Assembly (NCBI GenBank): GCA_900548005.1 | Contig: URIZ01000001.1 | Coordinates: forward strand, 186,001 to 250,000 | DNA from: an uncultured Eubacteriales bacterium | GTDB lineage: Bacteria > Bacillota > Clostridia > Christensenellales > CAG-917 | DNA: 64,000 bases | Direction: 5' to 3' | Shown: positions 24,826 to 33,874 of the stretch, in pieces | Position numbering within the stretch: position 1 is the stretch's first letter | How the letters are laid out: each line of letters opens with the position of its first letter | Notes under the pieces: generated by a model | What the model was told of the DNA's origin: nothing | Databases searched by the model: none | The model's input: only the letters and a program-made list of their open reading frames with translations | Program-made: the position numbers and the translations under genes

Positions 24826-27264
24826 ATGACAAAAAAACAACACAAAGAGATAGAATACAATTCAGTCGTGCTTGACTCCGTTTTTGAAGACGTCATGCAC
24901 AATTCGATGATTCCGTATTCGGAAAACGTCATACTCGACCGTGCTCTTCCGAGAGTAGAAGACGGCTTGAAACCCGTGCAGAGAAGGGTGTTATACTCCA
25001 TGCACGAGATGGGGCTCACTCCCGACAAACCGCACAAGAAGTGCGCAAGAATCGTGGGCGACTGCCTTGGCAAGTATCACCCCCACGGCGACAGCTCGGT
25101 CTACGGCGCAATGGTGCGTATGGCTCAGCCCTTCTCTATGAGAATGAAGCTTGTTGACGGTCACGGCAACTTCGGCTCTGTGGACGGCGACGGTGCGGCG
25201 GCTATGCGTTACACCGAGGCGAGAATGAGTCCGCTCGCGCTCGAACTGCTGAGAGATCTTGACAAAGAGACGGTGACGTGGTCCCCCAACTTTGACGATT
25301 CTCTCGAAGAGCCGAACACTTTGCCGGGAAGATTTCCCAACTTGCTTGTCAACGGCGCAAACGGCATAGCGGTCGGTCTTGCAACGAATATCCCCACTCA
25401 CAACATGGGCGAGAGCATAGACGCGGTCATAATGAAGATAGACAACCCCAACGCCACCGTGCATGATCTTTTCTCGGTTTTTCACGGTCCCGATTTCCCG
25501 ACGGGCGCGTTCATTATCCCCGTTGACAATCTCGAAGATATATATTCGACGGGCAAGGGCAGGATAAAAATCCGTTCTAGACTGCACATCGAAAACGACG
25601 ACAACGGCAAGAAAAACATCGTCATCACCGAGATACCTTATCAGTTGTCCAAGGCGGAGTTGCTTTCAAGAATTGCCGATTTGAAAGAAGCCAACAAAGA
25701 CACGCTCGCAGGCATATCCGAGATTGTGGACGAGTCGGACAAAACGGGTACGCGCGCCGTGATAAAATGCAAACGCGACGCAGACGTAAACAAAATCGTT
25801 GCGTTCCTTTTCAAGAAAACCAATCTCGAAATGGGCTATTCCATCAATATGGTTGCTATTGCAAACGGCAAACCCGAGCAGTTGAGCCTTACGGCGTATC
25901 TTGACTATTATGTCGAATATCAACGCAAAATCATCGTCAATCGCACCACTTTCGACCTTAAAGCCGCAAAGGCAAGAGCGGAAATCGTGCGCGGACTTCT
26001 TGTTGCAATCCGCAACATCGACGAAGTGATAAAAATCATCAAGGAGTCGGAATCCACGGCAAAAGCCAAAGAGACTTTGCGCCAAAGATTTGACCTTAGC
26101 GACGCGCAGGCACAGGCGATTTTGGATATGCGCTTGAAGAGCCTTGCAAAGCTCGAAGTGGGCAAGCTCGAAGAAGAGTTGCGTTTCCTTGAAAAACAAA
26201 TCGCGCTTTTCGAGTCCATTCTCGCAAGCAAGCGTAAACAGCTCAACATTGTCAAGGACGAGTTGCTCGCAATCAAAAAGTCGCTCAATTCCGAGCGTAT
26301 GAGCGTCATCGTGGACAGCGATGAACAGGCTGAAAACTATCAGGCTCCGAGCGAAGCGGAAGCGGTTGCCTATCGTGACGGCGTGATTGTCATGAACAAG
26401 GACGGTCAGTTGCGCTTTATGTCACCCAAGGTGTTCTCAACCGCAAAGAAAGACTTTGGCTCGTATGCGGAAGATATGCTCCCCGTGCAGAAACTTTCAG
26501 TCAACAACAAAGGCTCGTTGTTTGCGGTGACCAATCTCGGCAGCATCGTCAAGATCGACGTCACCACGCTGCCCGAGAAGAAGTTCAAAGAAAAACCCTT
26601 CAAAATCGGCGCGATCAATCAAGACGTGCAGACGGGCGAAACCGTTGTCAAACTTATGTTCTTTGAAGGCGTGCCGGTCGGAGAGCTCGTGTTGTTCACA
26701 AAACAAGGCGGCGCAAAGAGAGTGGATTTGTCCGAATTTACGGAAGTGAGCAAGACATATCTCAAAGCGATCAACCTTGCAGACAAAGACACCGTCATCG
26801 CCGCCGAAATCGTGGACGACGAGAAGAACGTCATGGAAATCACCGAGCAAGGTCAAGTGCTTGTCTACAAAGCCACCGAGATACCTATGCAGGGCAGAAA
26901 CGCCGCCGGCGTCAAGGGCATAAAGCTCTCTGACGGCGACTCGGTTGCGTTTGCGGGACAAGTGGAAGACGAAGGCGAGATCATTGTCGTGTCCGACACC
27001 GGATATGCAAAGAGAGTGATATCATCGCTCATAGATCCGAGCTCTAGATATCTCAAAGGTATAAAAATCATAGAGCTTGACAAGTCCAAAGTGCAATATG
27101 TCGGCACGGTGAAGATGCCCTACGATTTGGCTTTTGTCAGCGGCGGTCAAACAAGCGTTGTCAACACCGAAGACATCCGCATAGACACACGCACGACAAA
27201 AGGCAAGCAAATGTTCAAACAAGGCGTCTCGCTCGTTTGCCCTATCAGCGATCCCGAAGAATAA
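24826..27264 (+). CDS. Type II DNA topoisomerase cleavage subunit (ParC/GyrA family)
   Basis: 812 aa. Winged-helix and tower domains with the catalytic Tyr129 in AAAMRYTEARMSP, the 44-RVEDGLKPVQRRVLY start signature, coiled coil (~360-470) and a C-terminal beta-pinwheel. The canonical GyrA box (QRRGGRG) expected in the first blade is absent, although a later GRNAAGVKGIKL blade is gyrase-like. In the quinolone-determining loop HPHGDSSVYGAMV the usual acidic residue (E. coli GyrA Asp87) is Gly94. It lies 72 bp after its partner, with a hairpin CGGCT/AGCCG between them. Confidence 0.9.
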   Translation: MTKKQHKEIEYNSVVLDSVFEDVMHNSMIPYSENVILDRALPRVEDGLKPVQRRVLYSMHEMGLTPDKPHKKCARIVGDCLGKYHPHGDSSVYGAMVRMAQPFSMRMKLVDGHGNFGSVDGDGAAAMRYTEARMSPLALELLRDLDKETVTWSPNFDDSLEEPNTLPGRFPNLLVNGANGIAVGLATNIPTHNMGESIDAVIMKIDNPNATVHDLFSVFHGPDFPTGAFIIPVDNLEDIYSTGKGRIKIRSRLHIENDDNGKKNIVITEIPYQLSKAELLSRIADLKEANKDTLAGISEIVDESDKTGTRAVIKCKRDADVNKIVAFLFKKTNLEMGYSINMVAIANGKPEQLSLTAYLDYYVEYQRKIIVNRTTFDLKAAKARAEIVRGLLVAIRNIDEVIKIIKESESTAKAKETLRQRFDLSDAQAQAILDMRLKSLAKLEVGKLEEELRFLEKQIALFESILASKRKQLNIVKDELLAIKKSLNSERMSVIVDSDEQAENYQAPSEAEAVAYRDGVIVMNKDGQLRFMSPKVFSTAKKDFGSYAEDMLPVQKLSVNNKGSLFAVTNLGSIVKIDVTTLPEKKFKEKPFKIGAINQDVQTGETVVKLMFFEGVPVGELVLFTKQGGAKRVDLSEFTEVSKTYLKAINLADKDTVIAAEIVDDEKNVMEITEQGQVLVYKATEIPMQGRNAAGVKGIKLSDGDSVAFAGQVEDEGEIIVVSDTGYAKRVISSLIDPSSRYLKGIKIIELDKSKVQYVGTVKMPYDLAFVSGGQTSVVNTEDIRIDTRTTKGKQMFKQGVSLVCPISDPEE

Positions 27265-27271
27265 GAAATTA

Positions 27272-27500
27272 TTCACTTGGATATAGTCGGAGCCGCAAGG
27301 CGGCGACCGCATCGAACGCCGAGCTTGACGACTTGTACGAGCGACTGCGCCATGTTGTTGCGTAGCCGGCGCACAAAGCGTGGTGGCATAACAAGTGAAC
27401 GACACTTATCTATGCGAGTGCAGAGTGTTGTCCCCCGCGCAAGCGGTTGCGTGGGTTCCCTTGCAAGGGGGAACGCAATGGGGAAAACACATGAGGAAAG
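27272..27500. repeat. Two palindromic elements between topoisomerase A subunit and DUF1846
   Basis: The 305-bp gap holds no gene. Element 1 is bounded by CACTTG (27273-27278) and CAAGTG (27391-27396) and is GC-rich inside. Element 2 (~27423-27498) folds as a long hairpin: outer GTGTTGTCCCC and GGGGAAAACAC, inner GGTTCCC-TTGCAA-GGGGGAAC flanked by TTGCG and CGCAA. No matching copy of element 2 was found elsewhere in the window. Confidence 0.55.
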
Positions 27501-27569
27501 GGGAAATAGCATTCATGCAACAAAAATATCTATTATAAAAACAAATACACAGGATGGGAATTCTTATAT

Positions 27570-29057
27570 ATGAATAAAATCGGTTTTGATAGCAAAATGT
27601 ATATGCAAAAGCAGACGGAGCACATTCTCGAGCGTATAAATCGTTTCGACAAGCTCTATCTTGAATTCGGGGGCAAGCTCTTTGACGACTTGCATGCCGC
27701 GCGTGTGTTGCCCGGCTTTGACAAGGCGGCAAAGATAAAACTGCTCCAAAAGCTGCGCGACAAGGCGGAACTTATCATTTGTATCAACGCAAACGCAATC
27801 GAGCGCAACAAAATGCGTGCCGACTACGGCATCTCATACGGCAGCGAAGTGGAGAGAATGATAGACAACATCTCCGCAATGGGCATATACATCAATTGCG
27901 TGGTCATCACCATGTTCACCGATCAGCAAGGCGCGATTGCGTACAAGCAAAAGCTCGAAAACCGTGGCGTGAAAGTGTACATCCACCGTCCCACAAAAGG
28001 CTATCCACACGAGATCGACACCATTGTTTCGGACGAAGGCTACGGCGCAAACCCGTATATCGAGACCACTCGTCCGCTTGTCGTGTTGACAGCTCCGGGT
28101 CCCGGCAGCGGAAAACTTGCCACTTGCCTTAGCCAGCTCTATCACGAGAACAAGCGCGGAGTTAAGGCAGGCTATTCAAAATTCGAGACTTTCCCGATTT
28201 GGAATCTTCCGCTCAATCACCCCGTCAACGTTGCCTACGAAGCCGCAACCGCCGACCTTAAAGACGTCAACAAAGTGGACAACTTCCACCTTGAAGCGTA
28301 CGGTGAAATCACCGTCAACTACAATCGCGACATCGAAGTTTTCCCTGTCGTGAGCAGCATACTTGCCAAAATCACGGGCAAAGAGTGCATATACAAATCA
28401 CCCACGGATATGGGCGTCAATATGGCGGGATATTGCATCGTGGACGATGAGGTTTGCAGAGAAGCGTCAAAGAAAGAAATCTTGCGCAGATACTACAAGG
28501 CTCTTTGCGATTTGAAACGCGGCGATTGCAAGAAAGACACCGTGGAACGACTCGAATTTTTGATGTCGAGGCTTGGTATAACCCAAGCAACGCGCCCCGT
28601 TGTCGAAAAAGCAAGAGAAAAGAGCGGTCAAAACGACGATTGCGGAGCGGTTGCTCTCGAACTTCAAGACGGCAGAATCGTCACGGGCAAGAACACTCAG
28701 CGTATGAGCGCGTCCGCCGCTTGCGTCTTTAATGCGGTGAAGATGCTTGCAGGCATCAAGGACTCGCAAAAGCTCATATCGCCTTACGTCATCGGTCCTA
28801 TCATCGATATGAAAACCAAGATTCTCAAAGAGCACGACAAGACACTCACGCTCGAAGAAGCGTTGCTTGCGCTCTCCATTTGTGCGGCTTCCGACGCTAC
28901 GGCGGCAACCGCAATGGAGCAACTCACGCAACTTGACGGATGCGACGCACACTCCACGCACATCTTGCACAAAGCGGACGAAAACCCCTTCCGCAAACTT
29001 GGTGTGAGATTGTCCAGCGATCCGGAATTTTTGGGCGACACCTTGTTCAACGAGTGA
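27570..29057 (+). CDS. DUF1846 family protein
   Basis: 495 aa, the usual DUF1846 length (~500). Opens with the family start IGFDSKMYMQKQTEHILERINRFDKLYLEFGGKLFDDLHAARVLPGF and contains a P-loop-like TAPGPGSGKLATCLSQLYHE, GVKAGYSKFETFPIWNLPLNHPVN and FPVVSSILAKITG. A crystal structure of a member exists, but no function is established. The ribosome site AGGATGGGA is loosely spaced before ATG 27570. Probably transcribed with oligoendopeptidase F downstream or alone. Confidence 0.9.
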   Translation: MNKIGFDSKMYMQKQTEHILERINRFDKLYLEFGGKLFDDLHAARVLPGFDKAAKIKLLQKLRDKAELIICINANAIERNKMRADYGISYGSEVERMIDNISAMGIYINCVVITMFTDQQGAIAYKQKLENRGVKVYIHRPTKGYPHEIDTIVSDEGYGANPYIETTRPLVVLTAPGPGSGKLATCLSQLYHENKRGVKAGYSKFETFPIWNLPLNHPVNVAYEAATADLKDVNKVDNFHLEAYGEITVNYNRDIEVFPVVSSILAKITGKECIYKSPTDMGVNMAGYCIVDDEVCREASKKEILRRYYKALCDLKRGDCKKDTVERLEFLMSRLGITQATRPVVEKAREKSGQNDDCGAVALELQDGRIVTGKNTQRMSASAACVFNAVKMLAGIKDSQKLISPYVIGPIIDMKTKILKEHDKTLTLEEALLALSICAASDATAATAMEQLTQLDGCDAHSTHILHKADENPFRKLGVRLSSDPEFLGDTLFNE

Positions 29058-29058
29058 A

Positions 29059-29115
29059 ATTAATAATTAATAATCAATAATTGCGGGTGGGACAACCACA
29101 CACGAATTGCAATAA
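29059..29115. repeat. AT-repeat plus GGGTGGG hairpin, copy 1
   Basis: A run of TAATAAT-type words leads into AATTGCGGGTGGG, a short loop, CCACACACGAATTGC. The same arrangement recurs at 52460-52518 and, inverted, at 53788-53852. Confidence 0.6.
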
Positions 29116-29154
29116 CAAACAACTATAACCAAAAATCTATGAAGGAGTGAAAAT

Positions 29155-30942
29155 ATGCTACTTTATGACAATAGAGATCAAATCCCCGCAGAGTATAAGT
29201 GGAGACTTGAAGACATCATCAAAGACAATCAGGCTTGGGAAGAATTGTTCTTCAAAGTGGACGAGAGAATAGGGCATTTTGCCAAATACGCAGACCACCT
29301 TGCGGATGAAGATATGCTCTTTGACTGCTTGGAGCTTGAAACAAGACTTACGCATGACGTGATGAGCCTATATCAATACGCAAAAATGCGCCTTGACCAA
29401 GACACTCGTGACAACACCTATCAAGGCATGGTCAACAGAGTGGAGATGCTCATCGTCAAGTTTTCGTCTGCAACCAGCTTTATGACTCCCGAAATCAGCG
29501 AGTTTTCAAAGGAAAGACTCGAACAACTCAAAGCGAGCAAACGTTTCAAAAACTATGACGTGTTCTTTGGCGAAATCATTCGCAGCAAGGACATAATTCT
29601 CAGCAAGAAGGAAGAAAAAATTCTCGGTGAAGTGGGCATATTTGCCGACACAAACCAAGAAGTTTTCAGCATGTTTGACAATGCGGACGTCAAGTTCAAG
29701 AAGGTGGACGACGGCAAAGGCAATCTTGTGGAGATGAGCCACGGCGTGTACGGGCTTATGTTGCAAAACCCCGATCAGAACGTCAGAAAAGCGGCGTTTG
29801 AGAGCATGTTCACCGCATACAAAGACTATATCAACACCATTGCCGCAAACTATGCCGGCAACGTGAAAAAGGATTGGTTCTTTGCCAAAGTGCGTGGATT
29901 CAAGAGTGCGCTGGACTATTCGATGTATCGTGAAAACGTGCCGCCGACCTGCTACAAAAAGTTGCTCGAAGCGGTGGGAGAAGGCACGCCGAATCTTCAC
30001 AGATACATGGCTCTTCGCAAGCGTGTTTTGGGGCTCGACAAGCTCAATTCCTACGATATGCACATCTCGATCGTCAAGGATCAAGAGCTTGCGCTCGAAT
30101 ACGAACAGGCAGTTGATCTTGTCAAAGAAGCACTTAAAGTCATGGGTAAGGAATATAGCGACATTCTCGCCACGTCTTTCACGGACGGTTGGATCGACGT
30201 TTTTGAAAACAAGGGCAAGAGAAGCGGCGCGTATTCTTGGGGCGTGTACGGCGTGCACCCGTTTGTGCTGTTGAACTATCAAAAGACCGTGCATGACGTG
30301 TTTACAATCGCACACGAGCTCGGACACGCAATGCACTCTTATTTCAGCAACTCCGCTCAACCGCAACAAAAGGCGAGCTATGAGATTTTCGTTGCAGAGA
30401 TTGCGTCCACCGTCAACGAAGTGCTCCTTCTCAAACACCTTCTCAAGACGGCGACGGGCGAGTTTAGAAAATACTTGCTTTCCTACTATCTCGACATGTT
30501 CCGCACCACGCTGTTCAGACAATCCATGTTCAGTGAGTTTGAAGTGATTGCGCACACCATGGTTGAAAACGGCGAGCCTATCACGGCGGATTCGCTGTCC
30601 AATGCATATTACGAACTCGACAAGAAATACTATGGCGATGCGGTGGAGCACAGCGACCTTATCCGCTATGAATGGGCGCGTATTCCGCACTTCTACACAA
30701 GTTATTACGTCTACAAGTACGCAACCGGCATCACCACGGCGGTGTCCATTGCCAACAACATCTTGACAAAGGGCGAAAAGTATTTTGAAAAATACAAGCA
30801 ATTCTTGTCGGCAGGCGGAAGTTTTCCGCCGCTTGACATCATTCGTCTTGCAGACGTCGATCTTGAAAGCGACGTGCCTTACAAGACCGCTATGAAAGAA
30901 TTTGCGGACACTCTTGACGAGCTTGAAAAATCGTTTGAGTGA
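29155..30942 (+). CDS. pepF: Oligoendopeptidase F (M3 metallopeptidase)
   Basis: 595 aa, normal for PepF. Cytosolic zinc peptidase that trims short peptides. Zinc site: His387 and His391 in IAHELGHAMHSYF, third ligand Glu in EIFVAEIASTVNEVLL. Other family marks: YSWGVYGVHPFVLLNYQKTVHDVF, WARIPHFYTSYYVYKYATG and the C-terminal AGGSFPPLDIIRLADVDLESD. GAAGGAG precedes ATG 29155. Confidence 0.93.
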   Translation: MLLYDNRDQIPAEYKWRLEDIIKDNQAWEELFFKVDERIGHFAKYADHLADEDMLFDCLELETRLTHDVMSLYQYAKMRLDQDTRDNTYQGMVNRVEMLIVKFSSATSFMTPEISEFSKERLEQLKASKRFKNYDVFFGEIIRSKDIILSKKEEKILGEVGIFADTNQEVFSMFDNADVKFKKVDDGKGNLVEMSHGVYGLMLQNPDQNVRKAAFESMFTAYKDYINTIAANYAGNVKKDWFFAKVRGFKSALDYSMYRENVPPTCYKKLLEAVGEGTPNLHRYMALRKRVLGLDKLNSYDMHISIVKDQELALEYEQAVDLVKEALKVMGKEYSDILATSFTDGWIDVFENKGKRSGAYSWGVYGVHPFVLLNYQKTVHDVFTIAHELGHAMHSYFSNSAQPQQKASYEIFVAEIASTVNEVLLLKHLLKTATGEFRKYLLSYYLDMFRTTLFRQSMFSEFEVIAHTMVENGEPITADSLSNAYYELDKKYYGDAVEHSDLIRYEWARIPHFYTSYYVYKYATGITTAVSIANNILTKGEKYFEKYKQFLSAGGSFPPLDIIRLADVDLESDVPYKTAMKEFADTLDELEKSFE

Positions 30943-30979
30943 GCATACACGATAGGCCTTGAGCCAAACAACTTAACAC

Positions 30980-31615
30980 ATGAAACTTAATCGTCGAAAC
31001 CACACAAAATTTGCGCTTGTCGCGCTGACACTCATCGCCTTGTGCGTCCTGCTTTGCGCCTGCTCCGACAGCGGTGAAGACAACGCCACAGTCGTCAGAA
31101 ACGTATATCTGACGGGCAAGATCGTTTTCACCGACATTGCAGAGGACACGGCATACGTGCATGTCTCCTTTTCCGGCAAGGGCGACAGCGTCGGAACTGC
31201 GACTTGGGCAAGCGGCGAGCAGAATCTCGATTTGTGGTATAGCCTGTCCACAACCACCGTCACTTTCGATCCGTCACGGATATTTAGTGCGGTCAAGCAA
31301 GCCGTACCACAAGAAGACCTCAAAAACGAAGACCATATTTACAATCGCTTGAAAGTGGTCTTGTTGTATGATACTATATATAAATCTATAAAAAGCGACG
31401 GTCAGATCTCCAAAAGCGGCAGCACCTACACCCACGTTTTCAACCTTGACGAGAGCAAGAGCGAGCAATCTTTCACGCTCAGCATGCGCTCGCCGCGTTC
31501 GGAAAACTGGTATACGGCGTTGATAGCGGGCGGCATAGTGCTGTTTGTTGTCGTGACGGGGATTTGTCTAGCTTGCAAGGGTAGATTATGCCAAAAGAAG
31601 AAACTAAAAGAGTGA
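30980..31615 (+). CDS. Lipoprotein with C-terminal membrane span, unknown
   Basis: 211 aa. Lipobox LCAC with Cys28 followed by an acidic SDSGEDN linker, an extracellular beta-rich domain (~40-175) and a C-terminal membrane helix (~180-200) with a basic cytoplasmic end CQKKKLKE. Being both lipidated and spanning is unusual. No known domain. It sits 37 bp after pepF, with no clear ribosome site, and overlaps the start of dnaB by 28 bp. Confidence 0.7.
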   Translation: MKLNRRNHTKFALVALTLIALCVLLCACSDSGEDNATVVRNVYLTGKIVFTDIAEDTAYVHVSFSGKGDSVGTATWASGEQNLDLWYSLSTTTVTFDPSRIFSAVKQAVPQEDLKNEDHIYNRLKVVLLYDTIYKSIKSDGQISKSGSTYTHVFNLDESKSEQSFTLSMRSPRSENWYTALIAGGIVLFVVVTGICLACKGRLCQKKKLKE

Positions 31616-33240
31616 CAAGGGGTATGCCCAACAACGTTGATGCCGAAGCCAACGTTTTAGGCTCTATTCTCATCGACAGCAAATCGGCGGATCTCATCGT
31701 TCCGCTTTTGAGTGCCGAGGACTTTTATCTTGCGCAAAATCGCATGATTTTTGCGGCGATGAAACAGCTTCAAAGCGAAAGCAAGCCCATAGACGTTGTG
31801 TCTGTCAGCGACGCTTTGGAAGTGAAAGGACTGCTTGACCAGATCGGCTCGGTTGCGTATTTGAGTGACCTTGCAGAAGGAGTCGTGTCCGCCGCAAACG
31901 GCGAATATTACGCTCAAATCGTCAAGCGTGACGCGCTCACGAGAAAGGTTATATCCGCAGGCAACGACATCGCCAAATACGGCTATGAGTGCGAAGACGG
32001 CAAGGACGCTTTGGCAAACGCCGAAAAACTTGTCTATTCCATCACCGAGCAATCAAGCGAATCCGCGCTCAAAAAGGTGGACGACGCAATTGCCGAGGCT
32101 ATCAAGAACATCCAAGACGTGCAATCGGGCAACGTGCCAAAGAACACCGTCTATACGGATTTTCCCACTTTCGATGCGAAAACTCACGGCTTGAAACCGG
32201 GCGAAATGGTGCTTATTGCAGCTCGTCCGTCTGTGGGTAAAACTGCGTTTGCACTAAATATAGCGGCAAACGTTGCGCTCAATCACGGCAAAAAAGTGGC
32301 TATCTTCTCGCTGGAAATGCCTTCGGCATTGCTCGCAAAACGTATGCTCGGCTACATCTCCAAGGTGTCTTTCAACAAGATGGACACTCGCGGAGCATTG
32401 AGCGGTGAAGACTACAAGAAGATTATGAACGGCTACAAAGCCTTGCTTGCAAGCGGCATATACATCGACGACTATTCCATGAACGGTCCGAGCGAAGTGC
32501 TTTCAAAATGCCGCCGTCTAAAACGCGAACAAGGGCTTGACCTTGTTATCATCGACTATTTGCAACTTATGACTTCCAAAGTCAACGGCAAAGCCGCCGA
32601 GAGCAGACAAGTGGAAGTGAGTGATATGTCAAGAAAGATGAAAATCTATGCAAAGGAACTCGATTGCCCGATTATTCTTCTTTCGCAAATGTCGCGTGGC
32701 GTCGAGCAACGTCCCGATCACACGCCCTTGCTTTCGGACTTGCGTGAATCGGGCTCTATCGAGCAAGACGCGGACGTTGTCGTGTTCTTGAACAATCCGC
32801 ACAAATACAACCAAGCTTTGCCCGAAAACGAAGTCATTCTTGACGTGAAAAAGAACAGAAACGGTCCTATCGGCGAAATCAAGCTCGACTGGGACGGCTC
32901 TACGACCACGTTCAAAGAAATGGTGGATCAAAACGCAAACACCACCGAATACGCCTATCAAGAGAACAAGACGGACGACGAAGACAAGGTGGCGGACATC
33001 AAGTCCATATCTCAAGTGGCCGAAGAGTTGCACGAAGTTGCGGCAAACAAAGACGATATGCCTTTTGACACGCCGTCAAGCGACGAGCCTATGCCGTTTG
33101 AAGACGCGCCCGCTCCCGATGACAGCGACATCCCCGCGCCGAGCGATGAAGATATGCCGTTTGACGAAGACGCTGATGACGAATACATCGACGATGATGA
33201 CGAATACGTTGACAGCGACGACGAAGATATGCCGTTTTGA
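31588..33240 (+). CDS. dnaB: Replicative DNA helicase DnaB with SSB-like acidic tail
   Basis: 550 aa, ~100 longer than usual. N-terminal helical domain (20-125: PNNVDAEANVLGSILID), linker, RecA-like motor with Walker A ARPSVGKTAFALNIA (Lys218), Walker B LVIIDYLQLM and the arginine-finger region SDLRESGSIEQDADVV. The helicase ends near residue 450; a disordered acidic tail follows with MPF motifs at 491-493, 502-504, 523-525 and 548-550, each after acidic residues, the last being the C-terminus (SDDEDMPF). This resembles the SSB C-terminal tip DDDIPF. ATG 31588 follows AAGGG. No intein. dnaC-type loader not in window. Confidence 0.94.
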   Translation: MPKEETKRVTRGMPNNVDAEANVLGSILIDSKSADLIVPLLSAEDFYLAQNRMIFAAMKQLQSESKPIDVVSVSDALEVKGLLDQIGSVAYLSDLAEGVVSAANGEYYAQIVKRDALTRKVISAGNDIAKYGYECEDGKDALANAEKLVYSITEQSSESALKKVDDAIAEAIKNIQDVQSGNVPKNTVYTDFPTFDAKTHGLKPGEMVLIAARPSVGKTAFALNIAANVALNHGKKVAIFSLEMPSALLAKRMLGYISKVSFNKMDTRGALSGEDYKKIMNGYKALLASGIYIDDYSMNGPSEVLSKCRRLKREQGLDLVIIDYLQLMTSKVNGKAAESRQVEVSDMSRKMKIYAKELDCPIILLSQMSRGVEQRPDHTPLLSDLRESGSIEQDADVVVFLNNPHKYNQALPENEVILDVKKNRNGPIGEIKLDWDGSTTTFKEMVDQNANTTEYAYQENKTDDEDKVADIKSISQVAEELHEVAANKDDMPFDTPSSDEPMPFEDAPAPDDSDIPAPSDEDMPFDEDADDEYIDDDDEYVDSDDEDMPF

Positions 33241-33260
33241 CACGCAAAAAAAATATAAAG

Positions 33261-33288
33261 ACAGCATCCGAAGCGGTGCTGTTTTTTA
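33261..33288 (+). terminator. Intrinsic terminator after dnaB
   Basis: ACAGCA (33261-33266), a 10-nt loop, TGCTGT (33277-33282), then a T-run. Confidence 0.85.
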
Positions 33289-33332
33289 TTGTCTAAAAAC
33301 ATAGTTTTTTGAAAAAACATACCGAAAAAAGA

Positions 33333-33442
33333 TTTGAAGTTTGTCTGCGACAAGTGAAGTTGTCGGGGACAGTGAAGTTTGCTATGCGAGTGAAGTTTGC
33401 TTACGCAAGTGAAGTTTGCTTACGCAAGTGACGTTCGCTACT
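33333..33442. repeat. Minisatellite of ~19-bp GTGAAGTTTGC units
   Basis: Six degenerate 18-20 bp units of the form (A)GTGAAGTTTGCTTACGCA. The two central units (from 33388 and 33407) are identical; the outer ones (TGTCTGCGACA, TGTCGGGGAC, TGCTATGCG, ACGTTCGCTAC) vary. Non-coding, between the dnaB terminator and yqfC. Similar GAAGTTTGC minisatellites occur in other Clostridia (recalled, not checked). 33443-33622 holds no supported gene. Confidence 0.75.
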
Positions 33443-33622
33443 TAGAATACCGCTTTTGAACAACAGTATCCATCAAAACCGCTCATAAACGCCTGACGAA
33501 ACCTTTGAAAAACATTGCCGAAAATGTTGATAGAACACACGATTATTTTGAAAATGCCATTGCAAAAAAACAATAATGATTGCTCGGGGCATAAAGACGA
33601 TTTTGTCGCAATAAAATTTTGT

Positions 33623-33874
33623 ATGTTTAAGGATGAAATCAAGGACAAATTGAAGATAAACAACGTGGTCTTGCCGTACGTTGTGACTTTGACAAGCGGA
33701 AAAACAGTGATAAGCGGAGTGAAAAAAGTGCTTGTGGCAAAGGACGACGAGATTGCAATCAGCGTGTCTTCTTGCGTTGTCAGAGTGCTCGGAAAGGGAC
33801 TTGAAATTGCGCAAATCGGCGGTGGAGAAGCATATATCAAGGGTGAAACGGCAGGAGTGAGTTTTGAAAAATAG
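33623..33874 (+). CDS. yqfC: Sporulation protein YqfC (YabP/YqfC family)
   Basis: 83 aa from ATG 33623. The beta-rich YabP-like fold is recognisable: LPYVVTLTSGKTVISGVKKVLVAKDDEIAISVSS then VRVLGKGLEIAQIGGGEAYIKGE. In Bacillus, yqfC and yqfD are sigma-E genes of the mother cell with poorly known roles. No ribosome site precedes the ATG; a TAAAAT hexamer ends five bases before it. The frame is open further upstream, so the start is uncertain. Overlaps yqfD. Identification rests strongly on the conserved neighbour order. Confidence 0.75.
   Translation: MFKDEIKDKLKINNVVLPYVVTLTSGKTVISGVKKVLVAKDDEIAISVSSCVVRVLGKGLEIAQIGGGEAYIKGETAGVSFEK

Noticed and set aside
29506..30801. Long open frame antisense to pepF
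   Set aside because: Shadow of a confident gene; composition implausible for a protein.
31588..33240. Intein or frameshift in dnaB
   Set aside because: Extra length is entirely the acidic C-terminal tail; the core is uninterrupted.
33333..33442. CRISPR array
   Set aside because: Units are contiguous with no spacers, and no cas genes are present.
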